Assembly: GCA_009692265.1 (NCBI GenBank)
Contig: SHZM01000003.1
Coordinates: forward strand, 30,231 to 94,230
DNA length: 64,000 bases
Source of the DNA: Gammaproteobacteria bacterium
Lineage (GTDB): Bacteria; Pseudomonadota; Gammaproteobacteria; Ga0077536
Reading direction: 5' to 3'
The notes under the pieces were generated by a model. It did no database searches, was not told the origin of the DNA, and saw only the letters and a program-made list of their open reading frames with translations. Below, one piece after another: positions 9,386-19,112 of the stretch (position 1 is the stretch's first letter; each line of letters starts with the position of its first letter). The position numbers were made by a program, and so were the translations under genes.

Positions 9386-10150
9386 CTACTGCGCGGCGTA
9401 GCCCCCGTCCACCGGCATCGCGACTCCGGTGACGAAGGACGCTTCGTCCGACAGCAGCCAGGCCACCGCGTCGGCGATTTCGCGCGGCTCGCCCAAACGA
9501 TCCATCGGCTCCTGGGCAACAAGCGCGGATTGCTCCATCTTCGATTCATTCAAAAGACGTTCGACCATGCCTGTTTTGATTACACCTGGACACACGGCGT
9601 TGACCCTAATTCGCTTGCGAGCGAACTCAAGGGCGGCGCTTTTGGTGATCCCAACCACGCCGTGCTTGGACGCACAGTAGGCTGTTGCGCCGCGCGCCCC
9701 GACTAGGCCCGCGACCGAAGCTGTATTCACGATCGAGCCGCCGCTACCCTGGCTCAACAACTGTTCGATCTGGGCTTTCACGCATAACCAAACGCCCTTC
9801 AGATTGATCGCGATCGTGCGATCGAAGCTCTCTTCGCTCATTTTCGTGATATTGCAGAAATCGCCTTCTATGCCGGCGTTATTGAAGGCGCCGTCCAAAC
9901 GCCCATAGGCTGACACGGTTTCGGTAATGAGGGCTTGAACTTCACTTGCGATAGCGACGTTTGTTTTGACGAATTTACCGATCCCACCAGCCTTCACAAG
10001 CACCTCGACAGTGGCCGACGCGTCGACCGTGTTTACGTCGGCGACGACTACTTTCGCCCCGTCTGCCGCGCAGCGCAGCGCCGTTGCTCGACCAATCCCG
10101 GTGCTACCGCCGGTGACGATGATGACCTTGTCTTGAAGTTTTCCGGCCAC
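9386..10150 (-). CDS. short-chain dehydrogenase/reductase (SDR)
   Basis: A 254-residue classical SDR: TGGSTGIG cofactor loop (residues 14-21), NNAGIEG, catalytic serine in the NTASVAG segment and YCASK for the Tyr/Lys pair, and a C-terminal VTGVAMPVDGGY typical of this group. Acidic residues after the second strand (VVADVNT) suggest NAD rather than NADP. GTG 10150 is chosen because AAGGAG precedes it at good distance. Divergent from the acyl-CoA synthetase gene with 186 bases between them, and near other acyl-CoA genes; a hydroxyacyl or alcohol oxidation role is inferred only from context. Confidence 0.85.
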   Translation of the reverse strand: MAGKLQDKVIIVTGGSTGIGRATALRCAADGAKVVVADVNTVDASATVEVLVKAGGIGKFVKTNVAIASEVQALITETVSAYGRLDGAFNNAGIEGDFCNITKMSEESFDRTIAINLKGVWLCVKAQIEQLLSQGSGGSIVNTASVAGLVGARGATAYCASKHGVVGITKSAALEFARKRIRVNAVCPGVIKTGMVERLLNESKMEQSALVAQEPMDRLGEPREIADAVAWLLSDEASFVTGVAMPVDGGYAAQ

Positions 10151-10336
10151 GTGAGACTCCTTAAGATTTCTAGAGATTTAAAGGGCCCGTAATGCTAACA
10201 GAAGGCAGGCCGCGATCGTGGAAGTGCCCAGCACGGCTTGCAGCCTGGGGCGCGAATCAGGTATGTATGGAGCCTGCGGGATCCAGCGAGCAACCCCGCC
10301 TCACTATAAATTGCGAGTACAGCCTGAGGAACGCCG

Positions 10337-11980
10337 ATGACAAACCTACTCCAGCGCGGAAAAACCTACGAGGAGATTTATCACGGGTTCAAATGGAATA
10401 TCCCCGCTCAGTACAACATCGCGGATGATGTGTGTGATCGCTGGGCAGAAGATTCGTCGCGTATTGCGCTGGTGTATGAGGACAAAGCGAAGCAGGTTCA
10501 CCGCTATACCTTCGCGCAAATTCAAACTGCCGCGAATCAATGGGCGAACACGCTGTGCGGGTTGGGACTCGAGCGCGGCGATCGGGTCACAGTACTACTT
10601 GCACAGGACCCGGAATGCGCCATCACCCACGTGGCCTGTTGGAAAGCTGGGCTGGTGTCGTGTCCGACATCAGTCCTGTTTGGTGCCGACGCCTTGATCT
10701 ACCGCTTAAACGACAGTGGCGCGCGGGTTCTGATTACCGACAGCGCGAATTACAACAAGGCGCTTGAAGCTCGCGCCCACGCACCCAAGCTCGAACATAT
10801 TTTCATCACGGATGGCGAACCAACCGGCAGCCGGAATTTCTGGACCACCATCAAAGCCGCGAGCGACAAATTTACGAACGTGCGCACCGAGGCCGAGGAA
10901 ACGGCCTGGATCAGCTACACCTCGGGTACGACAGGGAACCCCAAAGGTTCGGTTCAACCCCACCGCATGATGCTCGGACACATGCCGAGCCTCGAGTTCG
11001 CGTACGATTTTTTTCCGCAACCGAAAGACACGCTGTGGTCGCCGGCCGACTGGGCGTGGATGGCGGGCTTGATGGACGTGATATTCCCCGGCTGGTTTCA
11101 TGGCTGCACGGTAATCGCCACCGCCATGAAGGGCTTTGAGCCGGAAGAAGCGTATCGCATCCTGGATCAGCACGCCGTGACCTTGTCGTTGTTGACCCCA
11201 ACGATGCTGAAACTCATGCGCGGTGTGCCGAACCCATTGTCGCGCTACACACTCAAATTGCGTGCCGTGGTCTCCGGCGGCGAAGCTGTCGGCAAGGAAC
11301 TAATCGAGTGGGGTCGTCGCGAATTGAATATCAGCATCAACGAAGCTTTCGGTCAGACGGAATGCAACGTGGTGCTCGCCAACAACGGCAACGTCATGAC
11401 GATTAAGCCGGGATCCTTAGGTCGACCAACGCCCGGCACGATTGCCGCGATCATCGACGATCAGGGTAATGAAGTTCCGGCAGGTCAAACCGGAAACATC
11501 GCGATCAAGCGACCTCACCCGGTGATGTTGAAGGAATATCTGAATAAACCCGACGCCACGCGCGACAAGTTCGTTCAGGACTGGTTGATCACCGGCGACA
11601 CCGGCGTAATGGATGAAGACGGTTACTTCTGGTTTCACGGCCGCGCGGACGATGTCATCACTAGTTCCGGCTATCGCATTGGCCCCAGCGAAATCGAAGA
11701 CGCGTTGCTGAAGCACCCCGCGGTCAGAATGGCCGCGGTGATCGGTGTACCGGATCCAGTGCGCACTGAAATTATTAAGGCCTTCATCATCCCCGTCGCT
11801 GGCGTGACACCTTCGGACGCACTCGTTGAGGAATTAAAGGATTCGGTGCGCAGCCGTCTTGCAAAACACGAAGTTCCGCGCTTGATCGATTTCGTCGAAG
11901 CGCTGCCGATGACGACCACCGGCAAGATCATTCGGCGTGAATTGCGCGACCGCGAGAAAGCAAAACAAGCGACGACCTAA
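10337..11980 (+). CDS. AMP-forming acyl-CoA synthetase
   Basis: A 547-residue member of the ANL superfamily. Seen: the P-loop-like YTSGTTGNPKGS near residue 200, the FGQTE motif near 340, the TGD/G(R)ADD hinge segment (FHGRADDVITSSGYRIGPSEIED, here in two halves about residues 430-455), and the catalytic lysine region TTTGKIIRREL at the C-terminus. It activates a carboxylic acid to its CoA thioester through an acyl-adenylate; chain length cannot be read from sequence, although the WSPADWAWMAG segment is usual for medium-chain/acetyl-CoA-synthetase-like enzymes. GAGGAA precedes ATG 10337. It heads a run of genes (acyl-CoA dehydrogenase, CoA-transferase, SDR) on the same strand. Confidence 0.88.
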   Translation: MTNLLQRGKTYEEIYHGFKWNIPAQYNIADDVCDRWAEDSSRIALVYEDKAKQVHRYTFAQIQTAANQWANTLCGLGLERGDRVTVLLAQDPECAITHVACWKAGLVSCPTSVLFGADALIYRLNDSGARVLITDSANYNKALEARAHAPKLEHIFITDGEPTGSRNFWTTIKAASDKFTNVRTEAEETAWISYTSGTTGNPKGSVQPHRMMLGHMPSLEFAYDFFPQPKDTLWSPADWAWMAGLMDVIFPGWFHGCTVIATAMKGFEPEEAYRILDQHAVTLSLLTPTMLKLMRGVPNPLSRYTLKLRAVVSGGEAVGKELIEWGRRELNISINEAFGQTECNVVLANNGNVMTIKPGSLGRPTPGTIAAIIDDQGNEVPAGQTGNIAIKRPHPVMLKEYLNKPDATRDKFVQDWLITGDTGVMDEDGYFWFHGRADDVITSSGYRIGPSEIEDALLKHPAVRMAAVIGVPDPVRTEIIKAFIIPVAGVTPSDALVEELKDSVRSRLAKHEVPRLIDFVEALPMTTTGKIIRRELRDREKAKQATT

Positions 11981-12062
11981 GACGTAGCGTTACCGCAGCG
12001 CCGTTCGTGGTAGACCTGTGTACCTCGACTAAAGGCGAATAAGCAGATTGCCTAGGCCTTGT

Positions 12063-13232
12063 ATGATCCCAAGAACCCTCTTTGCTCCGGAGCACGAGCT
12101 TTTTCGCGACACTGTTCGCCGCTTTATCGCACGCGAGGTCACGCCGTTTCACAGCGAATGGGAAAAGGACGGGGTCGTGCCGCGTGCGCTGTGGCACAAG
12201 GCGGGTGCCGCGGGTTTGCTTTGTTGCGATGTGCCCGAGCGCTATGGCGGTATGGATGCTAACTTTCTGTACAGCACCATTCTAATTGAGGAGATGGCAC
12301 GGGTCGGCGCCACCGGTCCGACCTTCTACTTGCAGTCGGACATTATCGCGCCCTATCTCGTCGACTTTGGAACTGAAGAGCAAAAGCACCGGTGGCTGCC
12401 AAAAATGGCCAGTGGTGAGGTCGTTGCCGCGATCGGAATGTCCGAACCTTCCGGAGGCAGTGATTTACAAGCCATACAAACCACCGCGCGACGAGAAGGT
12501 GATGAATACGTCATCAACGGCCAGAAAGTGTTCATCACCAATGGCCATACCGCCGATCTGCTGATTCTCGCGTGTAAGACAGACCCCAAGGCGGCCGGTA
12601 AAGGCGTGAGCCTCGTGTTAGTCGAGACCGATCGACCCGGTTTCGAACGCGGCCGGCGGCTGGAGAAAATTGGCTGCAAGGCCCAGGATACCGCTGAGTT
12701 GTTCTTCAGCGATCTGCGCGTGCCAGTCAACAACCTGTTAGGCGTCGAGGGGCGCGGCTTTTATCACCTGATGTCACAGCTGGCTCAAGAGCGTCTGGTC
12801 CAGGCAATCCGTGCGGTAGCTTCCACCGAAGCGGCACTCCAGTGGACCCTCGATTACGTGGTCGATCGCAGGATGTTCGGCCACACCTTGGCCGACTTTC
12901 AGAATACGCAATTCAAGCTTGCCGAAATGCGCGCTGAAATTCTTGCCCAACGCGTGTTTGTCGATCGCTGCGTGGAACTTCATTTGCACAAGAAGCTGGA
13001 CACGGTGGATGCCGCAATCGCGAAGCTGCTTACCACCGAACTCCAGGGCAAGGTGATGGACCAATGCCTGCAACTCTTCGGTGGTTGGGGCTACATGGTG
13101 GAGTTTCCGATTGCGCGAGCCTTTGTCGATGCACGAATGACGCGCATCGGCGGCGGCAGTATCGAAGTCATGAAACAAATCATTGGCAAGGACATGCTGC
13201 CGCGACCACCGCGCTCGAAGAGTAGCGAATGA
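12063..13232 (+). CDS. acyl-CoA dehydrogenase
   Basis: A 389-residue FAD enzyme of the acyl-CoA dehydrogenase family. Seen: AIGMSEPSGGSDLQAIQT (FAD-binding signature), TNGHTADLLI, and the C-terminal segment QLFGGWGYMVEFPIARAFVDAR with the FAD-binding QxxGGxGY pattern. The catalytic base of many family members is a glutamate placed after that motif; here the equivalent stretch reads ARMTRIGGGSIEVMKQIIG. ATG 12063 is preferred over a TTG 15 bases upstream because the family N-terminus (FAPEHELFRDTVRRF) begins right after it. The stop codon overlaps the CoA-transferase start (ATGA at 13229), so the two are co-translated. Confidence 0.88.
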   Translation: MIPRTLFAPEHELFRDTVRRFIAREVTPFHSEWEKDGVVPRALWHKAGAAGLLCCDVPERYGGMDANFLYSTILIEEMARVGATGPTFYLQSDIIAPYLVDFGTEEQKHRWLPKMASGEVVAAIGMSEPSGGSDLQAIQTTARREGDEYVINGQKVFITNGHTADLLILACKTDPKAAGKGVSLVLVETDRPGFERGRRLEKIGCKAQDTAELFFSDLRVPVNNLLGVEGRGFYHLMSQLAQERLVQAIRAVASTEAALQWTLDYVVDRRMFGHTLADFQNTQFKLAEMRAEILAQRVFVDRCVELHLHKKLDTVDAAIAKLLTTELQGKVMDQCLQLFGGWGYMVEFPIARAFVDARMTRIGGGSIEVMKQIIGKDMLPRPPRSKSSE

Positions 13233-14386
13233 GCCAGCCGAACCCTGGTCCGCTGGCGGGGGTTCGGGTGCTTGATCTGACTTCCGTAATCCTCGGCCCG
13301 ATGGCTGCGCAGTATCTCGGCGACATGGGTGCCGATGTAATTAAGATCGAAGCACCCGAGGGTGATGTTACCCGTGGTGTTGGCGCGCGGCGCTCAGAGG
13401 GCATGGGCGCAATGTTCCTAGCGAACAACCGCAACAAACGCAGTGTGGTGCTCGATCTAAAACTCCCACGAGGGCAGGCAATCCTCGGCGGCATGGCGCG
13501 CGGGTGCGATGTGTTGCTGCACTCGATTCGGACCACCTCGGCGACGAAGATCGGCCTCGCCTACGATGTTCTCGCCGTACACAATCCTCGGCTCGTGTAC
13601 TGCCACGTCACAGGGTTTTCTGATCGCGGAGCGTACGCCGGTCGGCCGTCCTACGACGACATTGTGCAAGCACTCTCGGGCTTGGCGATGCTCCAGACGG
13701 TCGTCGCCGGCGAGCCGCGTTATGTGCCTTCAATCATCGCTGACAAAATCACCGCGGTGCATGCGGCCTATGCGATCGTATTAGCGCTGTTCGCGCGCGA
13801 GTGCACCGGACTGGGCCAAGAGGTGAACGTGCCGATGCTCGAAACGATGGTCGCGTTTAATGCGGTCGAGCACCTCGCGGGTTACGTCTTCGAGCCGCCA
13901 CTAGGCGAGATGGGCCACGAGCCGGTGCGGCTCGGCCTGCGCCGTCCGTTCAGAACCTTAGATGGCTGGTTGTGCGTGTTGCCGTATACCGATACCAACT
14001 GGCGGCGCTTCTTCGAATTGGCCGCGCGTCCCGACTTAGCGGCGGATCCCCGCTTTGTGACGCAAAGGGGACGGCAACAAAATGTCGCGCTCGGATTAAG
14101 CGAACTCGCCCAACAGCTCGCCACCCGCACCAGCGCCGAGTGGAGCGCACTGTTGCTGGAAGCCGATATTCCGTTTGCGCCGGTGAATAACCTTGAAGCA
14201 TTGCTCGACGATCCGCATCTCGCCAGTGTCGATTTCTGGAAATTGCTTGAGCACCCAAGCGAAGGCCTGCTGCGCCTGCCGATGAATCCAATCGAAATGT
14301 CGGGAACGCCACCCTCTATCCGACGCCTGCCACCGCGGCTCGGGGAGCACACTGAAGAGGTTCTGCGTGAATTCGGCTATGGGTAG
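13229..14386 (+). CDS. class III CoA-transferase (CaiB/BaiF family)
   Basis: A 385-residue family III CoA-transferase: N-terminal GVRVLDLTSVILGPMAAQYL and ADVIKIEAPEGD, the NRNKRSVVLDL segment, and GRPSYDDIVQALSGLA, where the conserved catalytic aspartate is expected (about residue 148). These enzymes move CoA from a donor such as succinyl-CoA to a free acid. The gene overlaps the dehydrogenase gene by four bases, so it probably activates or recycles the substrate of that enzyme. Length is normal and no lesion is visible. Confidence 0.88.
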   Translation: MSQPNPGPLAGVRVLDLTSVILGPMAAQYLGDMGADVIKIEAPEGDVTRGVGARRSEGMGAMFLANNRNKRSVVLDLKLPRGQAILGGMARGCDVLLHSIRTTSATKIGLAYDVLAVHNPRLVYCHVTGFSDRGAYAGRPSYDDIVQALSGLAMLQTVVAGEPRYVPSIIADKITAVHAAYAIVLALFARECTGLGQEVNVPMLETMVAFNAVEHLAGYVFEPPLGEMGHEPVRLGLRRPFRTLDGWLCVLPYTDTNWRRFFELAARPDLAADPRFVTQRGRQQNVALGLSELAQQLATRTSAEWSALLLEADIPFAPVNNLEALLDDPHLASVDFWKLLEHPSEGLLRLPMNPIEMSGTPPSIRRLPPRLGEHTEEVLREFGYG

Positions 14387-14557
14387 CCAATCAATACTGG
14401 CTGCGGCCCTGCCGCCACGAAGGTAGCTTTAGAATCAAAGTGGCGTGTTAGATGAGGATCGGGTTTCATATCATGACGAGAAAGAGCCCCGAGCAGCCGA
14501 AGAAAACATCAATTGGCTCACTGCCGAAAAATCGGCGAAATGAACAAGGAGATCTAC

Positions 14558-15337
14558 ATGCCTCGCCTGTCTCAACTAAGCCGTAGCATCAAAGATAAAG
14601 TTGCGCTCGTCACCGGCGCCGCGAGCGGCATGGGACGCGCTACGGCCCATCTCTTCGCCGACGAGGGCGCACGGGTCGCGGTCACTGATCTCGACATGGG
14701 AAAGGTGCAATCAGTAGTCGACGAAATCACCCACGCAGGCGGCACGGCGCATGGCTGGGTATTGGATGTCGCGAATGCCGAACATCGCCAGAGCGTTGTG
14801 CGCGAGATCACCACCCGGTGGGGTGGACTCGACATTCTGGTCAATAACGCGGGGGTCGTCTTCGAGTCCGCCCTCGAAGATCCGGAATTCGAATCTCGAT
14901 GGGCAAAGACTTTTGCAGTGGTGGTGACTGCACAAGCGCAATTAGTGCGCGAATGCTTACCACATTTGACGAAATGTGGTGCTGGTCGCGTGGTCAATAT
15001 CGCCTCGACCGAAGCGCTAGGAGCGACTAAGGGAATAAGCGCTTATACCGCGAGCAAAACCGGCGTCATCGGCTTGACGCGCTCACTTGCCGTGGAACTC
15101 GCGAGCCGCGGGATAACTGTGAATTGTATTTGTCCGGGGGCGGTTCGTACGGGAATGACCGCGAATATTTCCGACGAGCACAAGCAAGAATTTGCGCGCC
15201 GAAGAGTGGCGTTGAAGCGCTATGCAGATCCGGAGGAAATCGCCCACATGACCTTGAGCTTGGTCTTGCCGGCGGCCTCATATCTCACTGGCGTGGCCAT
15301 TCCGGTAGATGGCGGCCTCACAATTAAGAATGCCTGA
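14558..15337 (+). CDS. short-chain dehydrogenase/reductase (SDR)
   Basis: A 259-residue SDR with TGAASGMG cofactor loop, NNAGVV, catalytic serine in NIASTEALG and YTASK for Tyr/Lys, and PVDGG near the end. Asp after strand 2 (VTDLDMG) favours NAD. ATG 14558 is chosen because AAGGAGA stands 8 bases upstream; the frame can be extended to ATG 14540 or TTG 14513 but those add sequence unlike SDR N-termini. The stop codon touches a large inverted repeat. Its neighbours suggest oxidation of a hydroxyacyl or alcohol intermediate, which is inference. Confidence 0.85.
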   Translation: MPRLSQLSRSIKDKVALVTGAASGMGRATAHLFADEGARVAVTDLDMGKVQSVVDEITHAGGTAHGWVLDVANAEHRQSVVREITTRWGGLDILVNNAGVVFESALEDPEFESRWAKTFAVVVTAQAQLVRECLPHLTKCGAGRVVNIASTEALGATKGISAYTASKTGVIGLTRSLAVELASRGITVNCICPGAVRTGMTANISDEHKQEFARRRVALKRYADPEEIAHMTLSLVLPAASYLTGVAIPVDGGLTIKNA

Positions 15338-15449
15338 ACCTAAATAGCTGAGCGCAAATGTCGGTCAGTTTAGGGGTGCCTCGTTCCGCACCGGTGCTGC
15401 GCTTTGCCGAGCATCAAGTGGCGCATATTTGCGCTCAGCTATTTAGGTT
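15337..15449. repeat. 23-bp perfect inverted repeat around a 67-base spacer
   Basis: Bases 15337-15359 are the exact reverse complement of 15427-15449, with three further matching pairs outside one mismatch. The spacer contains a GCACCGGTGC palindrome. One arm starts at the last base of the SDR stop codon. It may act as a transcription terminator/processing hairpin or be a miniature mobile element; no coding sequence fits inside. Confidence 0.75.
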
Positions 15450-15603
15450 GAGGGCTACCGTCTCGGTTATCGTGAATCATTCCCAAAGAGGACGTACTTA
15501 TCGCTGGCGAGGGCTCAAGGATTTCGCGCGCAAGCCGCTCTACTGACGAACGCTGATTGCGCTGACGCCGCGCCGTAGCCTTTCACGGAGTGAAGAGATT
15601 CGT

Positions 15604-16281
15604 ATGCCAACACAAAAACACCCGCTTCAATTCGATCCTCTGTTCGGGCGCGGCTTCGCCCGCTTGGAGGCGCGCGAACCGCTAACTGTAGAGTCCACTG
15701 AGCGCCGCAATGACGGCGGTGAATTTCTGGCGATGCTCGGCCGCCAGATGCACGAGTTGACTGAAAAAGCAGAATCCTCCGCGGACGTGCTCTCCCGTAT
15801 CGATCTCTGGAGCCGCTATTCCGAAGCTGGCCTGTGGGCTATAGCAATCCCGGCGTCCGGCCAGATCACGGACGATACGCCCTGCTACTGGTCGCCGCGT
15901 TGCGGTCAGCTGGCGGGTTACACACGCGCAACTGATTTTCTACCAGTTTGGAGCAGTTGGTCGTCATTGATCCACCCAGCGGACCAAGCAGCGACCCACG
16001 AGGCTTTCATGCTGCACCTACACGATCGTAGTGGCCGTACCCCATTCAATGCCGAATACCGGCTGAGGCTCAGCGTGGGCGGATATCGGTGGTTCCCTAG
16101 TACCGGCGATAGCAAACGCGATGAGACTGGCAAAGCAATCTGTTGCGGCGGTTCAATTACTTACATTCACCACGAGAGAACGCAGGCTGAGCCGACCGAG
16201 CATCTCGACACGCCGCATCGCAACGAGGTTCGCTCGCTCAACGCATCGCTCGCGGAATTGACTGCAGCGGTACGCGGATAA
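15604..16281 (+). CDS. PAS-domain protein, probably a truncated receptor
   Basis: A 225-residue protein. Residues about 65-195 form a PAS_3-like fold with WSPRCGQLAGY, SSWSSLIHPADQ, TPFNAEYRL and GGYRWFPSTGDSKRDETG, matching the PAS modules that precede the signalling domain of some methyl-accepting chemotaxis proteins. No output domain (MCP, kinase, GGDEF) follows: the chain ends at AELTAAVRG and the DNA beyond holds only short open stretches. It may be a stand-alone sensor or, more likely in this decaying area, a receptor that lost its output part. ATG 15604 follows a GGAGTGAAGAG stretch. Confidence 0.6.
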   Translation: MPTQKHPLQFDPLFGRGFARLEAREPLTVESTERRNDGGEFLAMLGRQMHELTEKAESSADVLSRIDLWSRYSEAGLWAIAIPASGQITDDTPCYWSPRCGQLAGYTRATDFLPVWSSWSSLIHPADQAATHEAFMLHLHDRSGRTPFNAEYRLRLSVGGYRWFPSTGDSKRDETGKAICCGGSITYIHHERTQAEPTEHLDTPHRNEVRSLNASLAELTAAVRG

Positions 16282-16485
16282 GCGGGCGCGATCGAGGGGC
16301 CTTCCTCTTTGTTGCCTGTGACGGCCGAGATCGTTGACGACGAGTAAGCAGCGCACCTGTTAACGTTATTGCCGCACTTCCTGCGCACTAACGTGGAACG
16401 CCCTGCGCTTTTCTACCTAATGACGCCGCTGGAATAAGCCCCTGCACTCCCGTTCGTTACCGACGGTAGTAATTGGGGAAAACCA

Positions 16486-16902
16486 ATGCGGCCGCCCCAA
16501 ACTGAACCTTTGAACGTCAAGAAGCAACACGCTATTTCGCGTCAGTACGGCGCGGCGGCGGCGTTTCGGCAGCATACAGCGCTATATGCAGAGGCGTCGG
16601 CTCGCCTGCAAGTCGACAGTAGTCGAATTCGTCAACAACTCCGCGCGCGCTCACCCTTTGGAATAGAACATAACGGGCAATGGCGCTTGCCCCTGTTTCA
16701 GTTTGAACGTGATGATACGCTTCCCGGTCTAGGAGACGTGTTGCACGCGCTGCCCACTGATCTCACGGCGCTTGATGTCGCCAAATGGTTCATCACGCCG
16801 AGTCTTGATCTCGAGCACCGCGACAAAACCTTAAGTCCTCGCCAGTGGTTGCTCCGCGGCCTCGACGTTGAACGGGTGTGTGATCTCGACCGCGATCTTT
16901 AA
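16486..16902 (+). CDS. RES-toxin-associated antitoxin-like protein
   Basis: A 138-residue protein whose C-terminal 75 residues (FGIEHNGQWRLPLFQFE, LPGLGDVLHALP, VAKWFITPSLDLE, SPRQWLLRGLDVERV) follow the pattern of antitoxins paired with RES-domain toxins in type II toxin-antitoxin systems: a sugar-like wing, a helical toxin-binding part and an SPR.WLL ending. The region immediately downstream is a broken RES gene, which supports the pairing. The N-terminal 50 residues could be the DNA-binding part. The antitoxin frame itself is intact. Confidence 0.6.
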   Translation: MRPPQTEPLNVKKQHAISRQYGAAAAFRQHTALYAEASARLQVDSSRIRQQLRARSPFGIEHNGQWRLPLFQFERDDTLPGLGDVLHALPTDLTALDVAKWFITPSLDLEHRDKTLSPRQWLLRGLDVERVCDLDRDL

Positions 16903-16927
16903 ACCTAGAAACGGTGGTTGATCGTTC

Positions 16928-17346
16928 GTGGCGAAACTTCCGATTCGGCCCGCGGCAACTTCGCTCGCGGGAATCCCACCGATTTTGCATCGTATTCGCG
17001 CAGGTACACCACTCGCTCGCCATTTTTGATCTCGCAAAGGATTGCGATCTGCTTGACCTATCGGGAGTCTTTCCAACTCAGATTGGCGCTTCGATAGCTC
17101 TCAACAGCGGATCACGTCAGCGCGGGCCTCTGGGCTCGTACGCTCTACGCAGCGTACCCTACAGCGCTGGGCTTTTATTACGGCGCTTCGATACATGGCA
17201 ACCGCCCATGTGTCGTATTCAACGACCGCGCGATTCCCCAGCGGATCTTGCCGACACATCCAAGATTTAACCGGCCACTTACGGATCCGGCACTACTTCC
17301 ATTATTGAATAATGGCGCACGGCGTTTGAACTACACGTTGCGATGA
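16928..17346 (+). pseudogene. RES-domain toxin remnant with two frameshifts
   Basis: Three successive frames give pieces of one RES protein. From GTG 16928 the frame reads PPILHRIRAGTPLARHF and stops; the next frame reads FDLAKDCDLLDLSGVFPTQIGAS; the third reads AGLWARTLYAAYPTALGFYY, then GASIHGNRPCVVFNDRA and RILPTHPRFNRPLTDPALLP to a stop at 17344-17346. The last part has the tryptophan-tyrosine and FNDRA features of the RES fold (NAD-consuming toxins). At least two frameshifts make it non-functional. It lies directly after the antitoxin-like gene. Confidence 0.55.
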
Positions 17347-17350
17347 TTAT

Positions 17351-18169
17351 TTAGACCGAATATTTCGGCTCCATCGTGCGCAACGAGATGACTCCCAGCA
17401 TGTAGTACGCCTCGGCGACGGCAGGCCCCTCCAGTTGGGATTATCCGTCGTGGAAGCGGCGCAATATCGACGTGATGACGAGATCATCGATCGGCGCAGC
17501 GCGGTCGCGCGTGCGGCGAAACAAAGGCGTTGCAGCATTAAACAGTTTGCGCGCGGCGGCGTCGATAATTCCGGCCTCAACAAGCTTAGTCGTTCACGCC
17601 AGTAGGCGACACGTTTTTTTAGGTAAAACGGTGCGTCGATGGGTTGTTCGAACTGATGCAGCAAGTGATCCACACGTTCCGGCGCCGCGGCCACGCCCAG
17701 CGCGATCGAGATCGATAGCATCCTCCGATGGCGCCAACAGCTTGTGCTCGAACGCGCTAAGCGCCGCATCGAACTGGCGCGTCGCCACATAGAGCTGCGC
17801 GAGTTCAGTGCAGTCGAAGATATCGGTGTTGACCCGCCTTAGAAGACGCTGACTGAACTCGTTACGCGGACTTGATTGAAGCTGAGAATAACAGGCCACG
17901 CAATGCTGCGTCATTTTCATCAGCGAGAAGAAAGCGGACAAGGGCTACTCTTCTTTGAAAGATTCGTCAATATCGTGCACCGTCTCGTCGAAAGAGCGCG
18001 CCAGGTAGCGGAACTCCGGTGAGCGTTTAGCGGTGTGTACGACCAACGCGGCGGACGATCTACGCAGTACTGCAAGTTTGCCGTCGATTAGTTCGCGATC
18101 CCATTCTGACGAAACTCCCACCTCGCCTACGCTGAGCGGCAATAGATAGGCAATCGCTTCAAACACCAC
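17351..18169 (-). pseudogene. degraded gene for a repeat-type protein with a c-type-heme-like CxxC motif
   Basis: On the minus strand one frame runs from about 18169, passes an in-frame TAG at 17945-17947, and continues with KMTQHCVACYSQLQ and ELAQLYVATRQFDAALSAFE. It then shifts frame near 17700-17730 into LLHQFEQPIDAPFYLKKRV and returns to the first frame for LFRRTRDRAAPIDDLVITS, a second stop, and AEAYYMLGVISLRTMEPKYS before TAA at 17351-17353. CVACY looks like a CxxCH heme site with histidine changed to tyrosine. The whole resembles soluble TPR-like proteins with one CxxCH seen in gammaproteobacteria, which is an impression only. Two stops and two frameshifts make it dead. Confidence 0.55.
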
Positions 18170-18823
18170 GCATGATCTGGCGTGTTTCTTCAGAGGCCGT
18201 GGTGCGGCACGAGAAGCCGATGGTGAAAGTGCTTACGCAAACTGCAATGGCACCCATCAGTGCGCGGTCGTGTAGCTTGACCAAAGGAGGCCTTTTTTTT
18301 GCAAATGATCTGGGGCACCATCATTGGGCTTTAGCCGCGACGCGCTTTGATCACGATCAGATCAGGCTACATTATTCGCCAACCGCACTAGCCGGCGCCG
18401 CGCGCCCCACGTGCCGGGATTCGGTTCGAACACGTCGGCGCACGGCGTGCCCTACGCCATCGGCGTATCGACGAGATAGTGAAATGCCGATATCCCGTAC
18501 GTTGCCCGTATTCCATTTTCACGCATGTGCCTGTGGAGTCTATGGCACGTCAATAGTCGACTATGTATGAAGAATCAGCGGTAATGGTCAGGCGAGTTGG
18601 ACTGAATTTTAGCGAGGCGATTAAAGTGACTCGCTTGAGCGAAATGAGATCGCATAAGCGGCAACAACTTGCGAAATTTTTAGAAGCGACTGATCAATCG
18701 ACGAACGCAAATGATCGTGGCGGACTGGCAACTAGGTATGTATTTTCGCGAATGCGAATTACCTGAAATTTGCCTAAATCCAGAAAATCGGGTTTCGGTT
18801 AATCGGTAACAAATTGATTTTAA
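18170..18823. other. gene-free stretch upstream of the tRNA pair
   Basis: I see no credible gene here; the short ORFs have no family features. A small hairpin with AAAGG/CCTTT arms followed by a run of T lies at 18283-18300 and could be a weak terminator on the + strand. The rest is probably remnant sequence next to the dead gene. Confidence 0.4.
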
Positions 18824-18899
18824 TGGCGTCCCCAGGGGGACTCGAACCCCCGTTACCGCCGTGAAAGGGCGATGTCCTAGGCCACTAGACGATGGGGAC
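18824..18899 (-). tRNA. tRNA-Glu (anticodon TTC)
   Basis: 76 bases including the encoded CCA at 18824-18826. The acceptor stem GTCCCC/GGGGAC, D-arm, anticodon loop CTTTCAC (TTC) and T-arm with GGTTCGAGTCC all fold. It lies just downstream of gltX and a tRNA-Ala on the same strand, an arrangement known in gammaproteobacteria. Confidence 0.96.
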
Positions 18900-18932
18900 A
18901 GAATACAGTTTGCGAATCGAGTTAGACGGAAC

Positions 18933-19008
<76 letters not shown>

Positions 19009-19112
19009 AGATTTCCGTGTTTCACGACGGTCCGCACAGGGAGGCGCGAAATTACGCGAGCACCCTGGGAGTGTCAAGCCAAATTCCCTAATTAACCCTC
19101 TCGCGGCACCGA

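Noticed and set aside
18172..18766. Short ORFs between the dead repeat-protein gene and tRNA-Glu
   Set aside because: No ribosome-binding sites, family features or plausible composition.
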